A stretch of DNA of 11,118 bases from JAGXQV01 sp964451375 (GCA_964451375.1 CAYVIN010000115.1:1-11118); one strand, 5' to 3'. Numbered from the stretch's first letter, positions 1 to 7,004 are shown. The notes: generated by a model not told the origin, from the sequence alone. Translations and numbers: made by a program.

Positions 1-30
1 TTTAATGTCGAAATAGTGGACTACCACTAG
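1..30 (+). CDS. higB: HigB toxin, last nine codons (partial)
   Basis: Frame 1 from the first base reads FNVEIVDYH followed by TAG at 28-30. This is the usual C-terminal ending of RelE-superfamily HigB toxins, which are ribosome-dependent mRNA interferases. The rest of the gene lies left of the window. The stop codon overlaps the AGGAG ribosome binding site of the next gene, whose ATG is 10 nt downstream. That is the toxin-first order and tight spacing typical of higBA operons. The call rests on nine residues plus the higA neighbour, so it is a strong inference and not a direct domain match. Confidence 0.7.
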   Translation, partial: FNVEIVDYH

Positions 31-40
31 GAGTAATAAC

Positions 41-337
41 ATGATCTACAACGGGTTAACACCTATTCATCCCGGCGAGTACCTCGCTGAAATCCTTGAA
101 GAACTAAATATCTCCCAAGCCTTGTTTGCTCGCACCATTGGTGTGTCGCCCATGCGCATTTCCCATATCGTTAAAGGCAAGCGACCGGTTACGGCTGAAC
201 TGGCATTGCTGTTTGCTAAAGCTTTTGAGCAAACGCCTCAGTATTGGCTGAATTTGCAGGCTGGCTATGATCTGAAAAATGCCGAGAAAAACATCGCTAA
301 TCGGCTTTTCTCCATACATAGCTTGGCTCACGCTTAA
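41..337 (+). CDS. higA: HigA-family antitoxin, XRE-type helix-turn-helix
   Basis: A 98-residue cytoplasmic antidote of a type II toxin-antitoxin module. The family binds and neutralises HigB and represses the operon. The N-terminus has the HigA signature HPGEYLAEIL (residues 10-19). An XRE helix-turn-helix follows at about 24-60, with Q26, the turn GVSPMRISHI (34-43) and KGKRPV (45-50). The family tail YWLNLQAGYDL is at 68-78. An AGGAG site at 29-33 lies 7 nt before the ATG, which settles the start. The length matches the family (about 95-105). The DNA is visibly more AT-rich than the downstream genes, consistent with mobile addiction modules. No promoter is visible because higB lies outside the window. 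Family assignment is secure. Confidence 0.93.
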   Translation: MIYNGLTPIHPGEYLAEILEELNISQALFARTIGVSPMRISHIVKGKRPVTAELALLFAKAFEQTPQYWLNLQAGYDLKNAEKNIANRLFSIHSLAHA

Positions 338-361
338 TTGATGTCTCGATAAACACCGGCC

Positions 362-395
362 AATATCTGCGCTTCGTAGCGAGTCGCCGGATATT
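362..395. repeat. Small nested inverted repeat between convergent genes
   Basis: AATATC (362-367) is complementary to GATATT (390-395). Inside it CGCT (370-373) pairs with AGCG (378-381) around a four-base loop. It sits in the 84-nt gap between the convergent higA and cupin genes. No T-run follows on either strand, so it is at best a weak or Rho-assisted terminator. It may simply be chance structure. Confidence 0.25.
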
Positions 396-421
396 ATCTT
401 CCCCGGTTGACCAGTCGTTGA

Positions 422-745
422 TCAATACGCCACCCGCTCCGGGTGTAAATGCACGGCCAGCCAGAGCGCGCCCTCGGAAACCTGTTCCACCGTATGCGGC
501 GTCCCCGCCGCGAGAAACAGGTGATCTCCCGGCTTGAGTAAAACCAACTCCCCCGCGACTTGCAGGGTGGCTTCACCTTGCACCAGCACCACCCATTCAT
601 CCTGCGGCTGCACGTATTCGCACGGCGTAATCGCTGCCGAACTGATGATCCGCTCGATGACCAGATTGCGGTGGCTCAGCAGCGTTTCAAAACGCTCGCC
701 GTCCGGGGGCGGGGCGGCGTCGGCAAAAAGATTTCCGGTTCGCAT
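422..745 (-). CDS. Small single-domain cupin protein
   Basis: A 107-residue protein that is almost entirely one cupin beta-barrel. The first cupin motif is the variant PQDEWVVLVQGEATL (47-61), with Gln/Asp/Glu where classical cupins have HxH. The second motif is LKPGDHLFLAAGTPHTV (70-86), with PGD and H84. Most metal-binding histidines of the first motif are missing, so catalysis is doubtful and metal or ligand use is unknown. The QDEWV pattern belongs to a widespread subfamily of small cupins of unknown role. The ATG lies 19 nt after the oxyR stop, with only a weak purine-rich site (GTGAA) before it, so co-transcription and perhaps translational coupling with oxyR are likely. No signal peptide is seen. 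Fold is confident; substrate is not assignable. Confidence 0.82.
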   Translation of the reverse strand: MRTGNLFADAAPPPDGERFETLLSHRNLVIERIISSAAITPCEYVQPQDEWVVLVQGEATLQVAGELVLLKPGDHLFLAAGTPHTVEQVSEGALWLAVHLHPERVAY

Positions 746-764
746 GGTTTCACTTTCATAGTAA

Positions 765-1682
765 TCAGCGCCCCTTCGCCTCCACCGTGCCTGGCAGTTT
801 GCTGTCGAGCATGGCCTGGCGGACTACGTCGATCACCTTGAGGCGCGGGAAACTGGTGCGCCACGCCAGGCCGACGCGGCGCGTCGGGTCGGGCGGGGAA
901 AAGGGCAGGACGCGCAGCAGGGCATCGTCGGGCAGGAGATTATCCACGGCGCTGGAGGGCATCACGGTGATGCCGATGCCGCCGGCGACCATGTAACGGA
1001 TGGTTTCCAGCGAGCCGCCTTCGAGGAGTTGCGGAGATTTGCCGGATTTGGCGTGGGCGCACAAATCCAGCACCTGGTCGCGGAAGCAGTTGCCCGCGCC
1101 GAGCATCAGCAGCGGTTCGTCGAGCAGCCAGGCCGGGTCGATTTCCTTTTCGCGCGTCCAGGCGTGACCGACCGGCACCAGCGCACGGAAGGCTTCGTCA
1201 TAGACGGCTTGCGAGGCGAGACTGGGTTCCTCGTGGGGCAGGGCGATGACAATCAGGTCGAGTTCGCCGCGTTTCAGTGATTCGACGAGGCGCACCGTGA
1301 AATTTTCCTGGATCACCAGCGGCATGTTGGGGGCGCGCTCATGCAGGATAGGCACCAGGCGCGGCAATAAATACGGGCCGATGGTGTAGATCACGCCGAG
1401 CCGCAACGGGCCGCTCAGCGGGTCTTTGCCTTGCTGGGCGATTTCCTTGACGCGCGCCGCTTCGGCGAGCACCCGTTCGGCCTGGGCGACCAATTGCGCC
1501 CCGACCGAGGTGACGCGGACTTCGCCGGCGCTGCGCTCAAAAATGGGAATGCCCAGTTCTTCTTCGAGTTTTTTGACGGCGACTGAAAGGGTAGGCTGGG
1601 AGACGAAACATTTTTCGGCGGCGCGTCCGAAGTGGCGCTCGCGGGCGAGGGTGGCGATGTAACGCAGGTCGGTAAGGGTCAT
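765..1682 (-). CDS. oxyR: OxyR, LysR-type hydrogen peroxide sensor and regulator
   Basis: A 305-residue LysR-family transcription factor. In this family peroxide forms an intramolecular disulphide that switches the tetramer to an activator of catalase, dps and similar genes. The winged helix-turn-helix spans about residues 1-62, with SQPTLSVAVKKLEEELG at 28-44. The effector domain starts near 91 with GPLRLGVIYTIGPYLLP, a close match to E. coli OxyR. Decisively, cysteines lie at 199 (AGNCFRDQ) and 208 (LDLC), the same numbers as the redox pair C199/C208 of E. coli OxyR. The chosen ATG gives the standard 305-residue length; a longer in-frame start at 1787 would run into dps and add an unlike N-terminus. 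It lies 61 nt downstream of dps, with a GC-rich hairpin between them. Regulation is probably partly by read-through from the dps promoter. Confidence 0.93.
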   Translation of the reverse strand: MTLTDLRYIATLARERHFGRAAEKCFVSQPTLSVAVKKLEEELGIPIFERSAGEVRVTSVGAQLVAQAERVLAEAARVKEIAQQGKDPLSGPLRLGVIYTIGPYLLPRLVPILHERAPNMPLVIQENFTVRLVESLKRGELDLIVIALPHEEPSLASQAVYDEAFRALVPVGHAWTREKEIDPAWLLDEPLLMLGAGNCFRDQVLDLCAHAKSGKSPQLLEGGSLETIRYMVAGGIGITVMPSSAVDNLLPDDALLRVLPFSPPDPTRRVGLAWRTSFPRLKVIDVVRQAMLDSKLPGTVEAKGR

Positions 1683-1710
1683 CGGTCTTTCACGGAAAAC
1701 GCGGGGCAAG

Positions 1711-1735
1711 GAAACCGCCGCCACACGGGCGGCGG
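1711..1735 (-). terminator. GC-rich hairpin between dps and oxyR, terminator-like
   Basis: On the minus strand, bases 1735 to 1728 and 1722 to 1715 form a perfect 8-bp GC stem (CCGCCGCC with GGCGGCGG) around a 5-nt loop. It is followed by TTTCCTT (1714-1708). It starts 8 nt past the dps stop. The T-run is short and interrupted, so I read it as a partial terminator that would lower oxyR expression relative to dps, or an mRNA-stabilising 3' hairpin. Confidence 0.5.
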
Positions 1736-1743
1736 GGCCAGGT

Positions 1744-2241
1744 TTAGTCTTCGAGCAGGCTGCGTAACATCCAGGCGTTTTTTTCATGAATCTGCATACG
1801 CTGGGTGAGCAGATCGAGAGTGGGTTGGTCGCTGACCTTGTCCGCCACCGGGAAAATTTCGCGGGCGGTGCGCACCACGGTTTCCTGGCCTTCGATCATC
1901 TGGCGCAGCATTTCCTTGGCTTTGGGATGGCCTTCGCTGTCGGGAATCGAGGTCAACGCGGCGAATTCCTGATAACTGCCCGGCGCATGGAAGCCCAGCG
2001 CGCGGATACGTTCGGCGATCAGGTCAACCGCCATCCACTGTTCGTTGTACAAGTCCATGAACATCAGGTGCAGGGTCTGGAACATCGGCCCGGTGACGTT
2101 CCAATGGAAATTGTGGGTTTTCAGGTACAGGGTGTAGGTGTCGGCGAGCAGGCGATTCAAGCCGGCGACAATTTTTTCCCGGTCTTTTTCGGATATGCCG
2201 ATGTCCATTACTGTTGGCGTGGATTTTTTTGCGCTGCTCAT
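1744..2241 (-). CDS. dps: Dps-family DNA-protecting ferritin-like protein
   Basis: A 165-residue mini-ferritin. The family forms 12-mers that oxidise Fe(II) with peroxide, store the iron and can coat DNA. The Dps signature spans HWNVTGPMFQTLH (46-58) and DLIAERIRALG (73-83). Ferroxidase ligands H46, H58, D73 and E77 align with H51, H63, D78 and E82 of E. coli Dps. The position equal to D67 is M62, with D63 beside it, a variation I believe occurs in this subfamily. The N-terminal tail is short with two lysines, so DNA binding is possible but not shown. The start is fixed by AAGGAG (2249-2254) lying 7 nt before the ATG; the other ATG at 2247 is only 1 nt from that site. It is first in the minus-strand block before oxyR, with a candidate OxyR operator upstream. 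Confidence 0.93.
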   Translation of the reverse strand: MSSAKKSTPTVMDIGISEKDREKIVAGLNRLLADTYTLYLKTHNFHWNVTGPMFQTLHLMFMDLYNEQWMAVDLIAERIRALGFHAPGSYQEFAALTSIPDSEGHPKAKEMLRQMIEGQETVVRTAREIFPVADKVSDQPTLDLLTQRMQIHEKNAWMLRSLLED

Positions 2242-2395
2242 TTTCATTCTCCTTTTCAGTCGGTTAAGTCCATTTGCGGCATTGGTTTTCGCAACGGAAC
2301 GATAGCGTTTTTGGCAGGTTGAGGTCTCGTCCCCGGCCCTTTCCTGATACCTGTCATGTGGGGTGGAGCCGGGCTTTTCCCAAGCTGGCAATACC

Positions 2396-2424
2396 ATTGT
2401 AGGACTGTTGAAAACATTGTTGAA
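2396..2424 (-). promoter_or_regulatory. Candidate dps promoter, weak -35 and good -10
   Basis: On the minus strand a TACAAT -10 box (2401 to 2396, one mismatch to TATAAT) lies 17 nt after TTCAAC (2424 to 2419), which matches TTGACA at only three positions. A good -10 with a poor -35 is the usual layout of activator-dependent sigma-70 promoters. The predicted transcript would start near 2388 and carry a leader of about 145 nt before dps. The OxyR-like site begins at the very next base upstream of the -35. Confidence 0.55.
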
Positions 2425-2461
2425 ATGAATTAAAGCAAATTCTGCAATAGCAAATAACTAT
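2425..2461 (-). promoter_or_regulatory. Candidate OxyR operator upstream of dps
   Basis: The established OxyR tetramer site is two ATAG-N7-CTAT dimer sites separated by 7 nt (37 bp in all). At 2447-2461 there is an exact ATAG-N7-CTAT. Seven bases away at 2425-2439 lies a degenerate copy, ATGA-N7-CAAA, which keeps the internal T and A of the consensus. The total length is exactly 37 bp, ending next to the predicted -35. Position, spacing and the oxyR gene next door all agree; binding itself is inferred. Confidence 0.6.
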
Positions 2462-2943
2462 CACTGGATAAGCTGATCCAGCAATTGTCCAAGACCATCG
2501 ACAATTTCCGCGACTATTTCCGTTCCGATCTGGAGCTCGCCCCGTTCAAGCTGGGGGACACCGTCGCAACGGTCTTGAACATCCTCGGCCCGACCCTGGA
2601 AAACAGCCGGATCAAGGTCGTCTACAGGGCCGCGACGAGCATCGTCGTGCGCGGCTATTTGAATGAACTTACCCAGAGCATCCTCAACATCGTGAATAAC
2701 GCCAAGGATGTGATTCTCGACCAAAACCTGCCTGAAGGACGCATCACCATCAGCGCCGGCGGCAACGGCGCAAACGCCTGGCTGAAAATAGCCGACAACG
2801 GCGGCGGCATTCCCCCCCAAGTCCTGCAAAAAATATTCGACCCGTATTTCACCACCAAAACGCAAGGCACGGGATTGGGCCTGTACATGTCAAAAATGCT
2901 CATGCGCCACATGAGCGCCGCCCCGTCTTCCCAAGCCAAGTAA
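2458..2943 (+). pseudogene. Histidine kinase remnant, C-terminal ATPase domain only
   Basis: The frame encodes the end of a sensor histidine kinase: the last part of the dimerisation helix (LDKLIQQLSKTIDNFRDYF), then an HATPase_c domain. Its N box is NIVNNAKD (near 2689-2712), G1 is DNGGGIPP, the F box is FDPYFTTK and G2 is GTGLGLYMSK. An in-frame TAA at 2455-2457 closes the frame just upstream, so the catalytic histidine, sensor and membrane parts are absent. No ribosome binding site precedes the first possible start (TTG at 2485). The tail after GLYMSKML degenerates to RHMSAAPSSQAK where relatives continue with a glycine-rich strand. Both ends are thus damaged and kinase function is not expected. 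Its left edge abuts the dps operator, marking an old recombination junction. Confidence 0.8.
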
Positions 2944-3042
2944 GGCGGGCAGGGCGCTAACGCTTCCGCGCCCCACTCCCGACCGTGTGGGCGCGTGTGT
3001 TGTCCACCCTACGATACTCAGCAAGCGCAGGCTGGGGTTCCA

Positions 3043-6000
3043 TCAGCCTGTCATGCCGGTACGCGAGTACGCAGTGATATAGGCGTAACAAATGCGAGCA
3101 TCTTCAGCGAGATCAAGAAAAGTGATGGTACGGCGTTGCCATTCATTGAATTTGGGGACATCCTGCTCTGCCGTCAGATCACGCAGCACCATGCCCCAGT
3201 CTGCGAAAACCCGGTGCCTGGCAGGCCCCTCAATGACGATGTGCACGTTGTGGTGGCGAGGGTCGGCTTTGATTTTATCCATCAGGGCGAACAAGACTTC
3301 ACGCGGCCCTTCCAGCATCTGCATGAAGTAGCCGTCCTGACAGACAACACAACCAGAGATACCCATGGAAAGGTTGAATTCCCGCGACTTTTTCTGGAGG
3401 GTGTCGAGTTCTTGCGCAGACATCGGTTGGGTGGACTGGCTTACGTAGATCAGGAAGTGCAAGGAAGCGGTCGAAGCGGACACACCGATCTGAAGTCCCT
3501 GCCCCACTGTCTCAACAAAAGTCTTTTCATCGAGCGGGCGGTGAAAATAATATCCCTGGATGAAATCGCAACCATAGGCGCAAAGTTCGCGTTGCTGAGC
3601 GCTATCCTCGACCCCTTCCGCCACCATTTTCAAACCGAGCGCACGACCCAATCCGATTACGGCGCGGATAACGGTGCGGTTCTCTTCGCTCTTGTCGATA
3701 CCATCGACGAAGGCCCGGTCAATCTTCAATACATTGACCGGTAAACGGGTTAATTGCGCCAGCGAAGAATAACCCGTGCCGAAATCGTCCACGGCAACCC
3801 GTAGCCCGAGATCTGCCAGGCGGCGCAGTACGCGCAGATTGGTTTCAACATCGGCCATCAGGGATGTTTCGGTGATTTCCAGTAACAAACGCCCCGGATT
3901 GGCGCCTGTTTCGCCAAGCATCCGGGCAAAGTCGTCGGCCAGGAACTCCTCGCTCAACTGACGCGCGGAGACGTTCACCGATACATAAGGGGCATGCTCG
4001 CCCCAACGCCCTCGCCAGTCGGCTTCGGCCCGACACGCCTGAAGGAATACCCAGGCGCCGATGGCTACGATAGAACCCGTCATCTCGGCAATTGGAATGA
4101 ATACCGAAGGGGACACCTCGCCTCCCGGCGGATACCAGCGCAGCAACAGTTCCGCGCCAACGATGCGGCCATTCTCGGCGACCACAATGGGCTGAAAACG
4201 TGGTGAAAGTTCGTTGCGCTCAATCGCCGTGCGCAGGCCGTTGGTGATGACCAGCCGCTGCTTTGCCTGATCGTGCAGGTTCTCACTAAAAAACTGCCAG
4301 CTGTCGCGCCCTTTTTCCTTTACCGCATACATCGCCGTATCAGCATGGCGCAACAAGTCGTCGGCGGAATGGATGCTACCGCTGCCGATGGCGACGCCAA
4401 TGCTGGCGGTGACAAACAGCGGCAGACCGTTGAATTCAAATCGCGCTCTCAGGGCGTCGTTGATCCGCTCGGCCAGAATGGACATCGCTGCCGGTTGCTC
4501 GACCTGTTCGCAAAGGACGACAAACTCGTCTCCCGCGAGGCGCGCCACCGTGTCTCCGGGCCGCACCTGATCAATCAGTCGGCCAGCCACGGTCACCAAT
4601 AGCGCGTCGCCGGCCTCATGGCCGTGGGTGTCGTTAATCAACTTGAATCCGTCAAGATCGACGAACAACAGCGCCACGCTGGTTCCGCTGCGCTTTGATC
4701 GCTGCAAGGCATTAGTGAGCCTCTCGCGGATCAGTGCGCGGTTAGGCAAACCGGTGAGTGGGTCGTGGGTGGCTCGCCGCGTCAGATCATCCTCGGCCTT
4801 CTTGCGGTCAGTGATGTCGCGCATGGTGACCACCAGCAGCCATTCTTCGCCATTTTTAAATTTGGCGATGGACGCTTCGAGCGGAAAGAAACTGCCATCT
4901 TTGCGATATCCCATCACCTCGCCGCGCGTCGACATGCGGCGCTCAGTTTCCTCACCCTCCACGAAGAGCCTCACCAGTTCAACATGCCGTTGCCGGAGAT
5001 GAGGGGGCAACAGCAAATGTATCGACATGCCCAGCAGTTCTTCCTCGCTGTAGCCGAATATTTGGCAAGCGTTACGATTGGTTTCGGTGATAGCACCCTC
5101 CGCATTTGCCGCCAGGATCGCCATGTCCGCGATGGACAATATCTGCTGCGCAGTGCCGATCTTGCGCATGGCGGCGCCAACTTCCGCCGCCAGTCTGGCC
5201 GCCACCTCGGGGGATGATGGCGATTCATGCAAACGGGCTGCCTGGGCTTGCTCACGGTAACGTTCGGGAATCTGGGGCGGAATGCGGCCGAAGCTCTCGA
5301 CGATGCTGAAGGTGCCATCGGCATTGCAGCGCGACAGGTAAGTATTGACGCAGGCATGGTGGGTGGCCGCATCCATTTCGACGACGCCTTGAGGGCCGGC
5401 AACATGAACTTTTTCCAGCGCGTCGACCAGCGCCTCGGCGTCGGTCGTACCTGCCGCTTCAAGCGCTTTGGCGAAGGCATGAACACACAGGTAGGCGCCC
5501 TCACCAAAATTCGTCAGTACGCCATTGCCGTGGGGCCATATGCCGCGAATGCCTTCCTGACGAACCAATCGTTGCAAATAGCGCCGATTCTCCGCAGTGT
5601 CGAGAGACATGAAGTAGGTATTGCTGGAATAGAAACCCTCGCGTATGTATGGCTGTAACTGACTCACCATCATTTCGTCATAATGTCCCATGACCACAGC
5701 CATGTGCTTCTTAAGGCCCATTTCGGTAAAGTGGGTAAGCAGGGTAATCTGATCGCTCCCCGCGAAATAGGGCACAAACACGTCAGCACCGGAACGCGCT
5801 ACTTGTGCGAGCAACCGGTCAACATCTGCGGGATCTGCGCCGATGTCGATATATTCCTCGCCGACCATGTCGCCATCGAGACGCTGCAAGGCGCGTTTGG
5901 CGGCATCAATCGAGCCACGCGGCCATTCATAATTGTTTCCGGCAAAGAACATCTTTAGGCCGAAGCGCTTTGCCATGTAGGGAATCATCTTGTCGATCTG

Positions 6001-6372
6001 CTGGTTGGGCAATGCGGCAAAATGGAAAAAGTAGCGACCGGCAATGCTACCTTCGTAGAACGAGAAGTTGAGATAGGGAATCCGCTTCGGCTCGGCGACC
6101 TGCGCGGCAACGGCGATGCGTGAGTTGGACAGCAGGTTGCCGATAATCGCCACGCAGCCATGTTCATCAATCAGTCGCTCAGCGGCAGCAATCGCCGTAG
6201 GCGGAAGACTGCCGTCATCTTCAATGATGAGTTCTAGTTGGCGGCCAAGTACACCGCCGCGTTCATTGATCTCGTCGCAAGCGATGCGGGCAGCCCAAAC
6301 GATCTCCGGGCCGTAAATTTCGACCAGGCCGGTCAGCGGTGGCATCAGTCCCAGGCGGATTGCGTCAGTCAT
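3043..6372 (-). CDS. PBP-PAS-GGDEF-EAL-BLUF protein, light- and ligand-linked c-di-GMP enzyme
   Basis: A 1109-residue cytoplasmic signalling protein; no signal peptide or membrane segment is seen. Residues 1-370 are an AmiC/UrtA-like type I ligand-binding fold (GPQGVVEMDA at 326-335, HHA at 338-340). A PAS domain spans about 405-525. GGDEF is about 530-695, with AGDEF (613-617) in place of GGDEF and an intact inhibitory site R604xxD607 five residues before it. EAL is about 705-955: E741 in ELLLR, N800, E832, D862/D863, K883, E919, E922 and Q939 are all present, so phosphodiesterase activity is likely. A C-terminal BLUF domain spans 971-1065: Y976, N1000, Q1018, W1059 and M1061 have exactly the spacing of Y21, N45, Q63, W104 and M106 in AppA. 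About 44 further residues may form capping helices. AGGA (6382-6385) lies 9 nt before the ATG. It is divergent from the hemerythrin-GGDEF gene. Domain calls are firm; net activity and ligand are unknown. Confidence 0.93.
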   Translation of the reverse strand: MTDAIRLGLMPPLTGLVEIYGPEIVWAARIACDEINERGGVLGRQLELIIEDDGSLPPTAIAAAERLIDEHGCVAIIGNLLSNSRIAVAAQVAEPKRIPYLNFSFYEGSIAGRYFFHFAALPNQQIDKMIPYMAKRFGLKMFFAGNNYEWPRGSIDAAKRALQRLDGDMVGEEYIDIGADPADVDRLLAQVARSGADVFVPYFAGSDQITLLTHFTEMGLKKHMAVVMGHYDEMMVSQLQPYIREGFYSSNTYFMSLDTAENRRYLQRLVRQEGIRGIWPHGNGVLTNFGEGAYLCVHAFAKALEAAGTTDAEALVDALEKVHVAGPQGVVEMDAATHHACVNTYLSRCNADGTFSIVESFGRIPPQIPERYREQAQAARLHESPSSPEVAARLAAEVGAAMRKIGTAQQILSIADMAILAANAEGAITETNRNACQIFGYSEEELLGMSIHLLLPPHLRQRHVELVRLFVEGEETERRMSTRGEVMGYRKDGSFFPLEASIAKFKNGEEWLLVVTMRDITDRKKAEDDLTRRATHDPLTGLPNRALIRERLTNALQRSKRSGTSVALLFVDLDGFKLINDTHGHEAGDALLVTVAGRLIDQVRPGDTVARLAGDEFVVLCEQVEQPAAMSILAERINDALRARFEFNGLPLFVTASIGVAIGSGSIHSADDLLRHADTAMYAVKEKGRDSWQFFSENLHDQAKQRLVITNGLRTAIERNELSPRFQPIVVAENGRIVGAELLLRWYPPGGEVSPSVFIPIAEMTGSIVAIGAWVFLQACRAEADWRGRWGEHAPYVSVNVSARQLSEEFLADDFARMLGETGANPGRLLLEITETSLMADVETNLRVLRRLADLGLRVAVDDFGTGYSSLAQLTRLPVNVLKIDRAFVDGIDKSEENRTVIRAVIGLGRALGLKMVAEGVEDSAQQRELCAYGCDFIQGYYFHRPLDEKTFVETVGQGLQIGVSASTASLHFLIYVSQSTQPMSAQELDTLQKKSREFNLSMGISGCVVCQDGYFMQMLEGPREVLFALMDKIKADPRHHNVHIVIEGPARHRVFADWGMVLRDLTAEQDVPKFNEWQRRTITFLDLAEDARICYAYITAYSRTGMTG

Positions 6373-6428
6373 GATTGTTGTTCCTGTTGTAGCAGCGGCA
6401 AGGGGCCATATTAACCCGGATATTTCTC

Positions 6429-6514
6429 AAATTCGCGCGACGATCGCGCAGGATTTTGTTTCTCAGGCGAATTTCGCGATGGAACAGCAGACAAACGAGG
6501 GCGCGCGCAATTTA
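6429..6514. repeat. Palindromic repeat, copy A (compact form)
   Basis: Two about 41-nt arms (6432-6473 and 6470-6510) share a central AATT. The left arm contains ATTTTGTTTC and AGGCGAATT, the right arm ATGGAACAG and GCGCGCAA followed by TTTA. Each arm aligns over its whole length with the matching arm of copy B at 6876-7004, with scattered mismatches and one single-base gap. It starts 57 nt upstream of the BLUF-protein gene. It resembles a REP or MITE-like element more than a coding sequence. Confidence 0.7.
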
Positions 6515-6875
6515 CTTGTGCCCTTTGGGTATGTGGCGTAGAGATGTGGCGCGGTTACCGCTTCTTCAGGTTGCTTTCAGAACCGTTTACACCAGCAGCT
6601 TCAGACGTTTCGTTACCTACACGTCTGCTCCGATTGCCAGCGGCTGGAGCGACAGTTGCCGGACGGGTTTTGAACCCGCTGAAAAACAGCGCCTTTGCAC
6701 AGCGCACGAAATTTCCGGGTTAACACCTTTGCGCTGAGATAAGCGACACCGCCCTGCTTTTCCAGCGCCCGCCAAGTCAGGATTATTTGGCAAGCGGGGG
6801 GGAGTGGGTGATAATTGAAGATGCTGATGTCCTGAAAGGGACGTCCCGACCGGGGAAATGAATCAGGAAATTTCG
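6515..6875. other. Non-coding interval between the two palindromic repeats
   Basis: About 360 nt with no reading frame resembling a protein. Small structures are present: CAGACGT/ACGTCTG (6602-6608 with 6621-6627), CGGGTT/AACCCG with a 3-nt loop (6664-6678), and the 10-bp palindrome GGGACGTCCC (6838-6847). None is backed by a T-run or a recognisable promoter, so I assign no function. A small RNA or the control regions of the divergent genes could lie here. Confidence 0.5.
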
Positions 6876-7004
6876 TAAAGTTGCGCGCCGGTCGCACAGA
6901 ATTTTGTTTCATAGGCGAATTCCGCGTGGTCTGGCGCACCTGTCACTCCGCCCTTCCGAAATTCGCCTATGAAACAGTATGCCGGCGAGTGAGCGCGCAA
7001 TTTA
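6876..7004. repeat. Palindromic repeat, copy B (long form with spacer)
   Basis: A near-symmetric element. GTTTCATAGGCGAATT (6906-6921) is a perfect 16-bp inverted repeat of 6960-6975. TTGCGCGC (6881-6888) pairs with GCGCGCAA (6993-7000). The two intervals between inner and outer blocks are both exactly 17 nt, so each arm is 41 nt, around a 38-nt centre (6922-6959). TAAAG on the left and TTTA on the right extend the symmetry. Copy A has the same arms without the centre. It ends 106 nt before the hemerythrin-GGDEF start. Confidence 0.8.

Noticed and set aside
1683..1787. Longer N-terminus for OxyR starting at 1787
   Set aside because: It would overlap the end of dps and add 35 residues before a canonical LysR start that already gives the standard 305-residue length.
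1786..2322. 178-codon open frame on the + strand opposite dps
   Set aside because: It lies antisense to a clear Dps gene, resembles no family, and arises from the GC-rich codon pattern of the opposite strand.
3028..3050. Terminator for the BLUF-protein gene (CAGGCT/AGCCTG stem)
   Set aside because: The stem is 6 bp with an 11-nt loop, it overlaps the stop codon, and no T-run follows on the minus strand.
2995..3744. 249-codon + strand frame opposite the 3' end of the BLUF-protein gene
   Set aside because: It is wholly antisense to the conserved EAL and BLUF coding sequence, with no domain and no ribosome binding site.
6655..6690. tRNA T-arm-like hairpin
   Set aside because: The stem and the loop TTTTGAA do not fit a T-arm, and no anticodon arm or acceptor stem can be built around it.
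6613..6939. 108-codon minus-strand frame between the two c-di-GMP genes
   Set aside because: It runs through palindromic repeat B, has no recognisable similarity, and no ribosome binding site.
6429..7004. Integron attC sites or a CRISPR array
   Set aside because: There are only two copies, no RYYYAAC/GTTRRRY core pair, no regular spacers, and no integrase or cas gene nearby.
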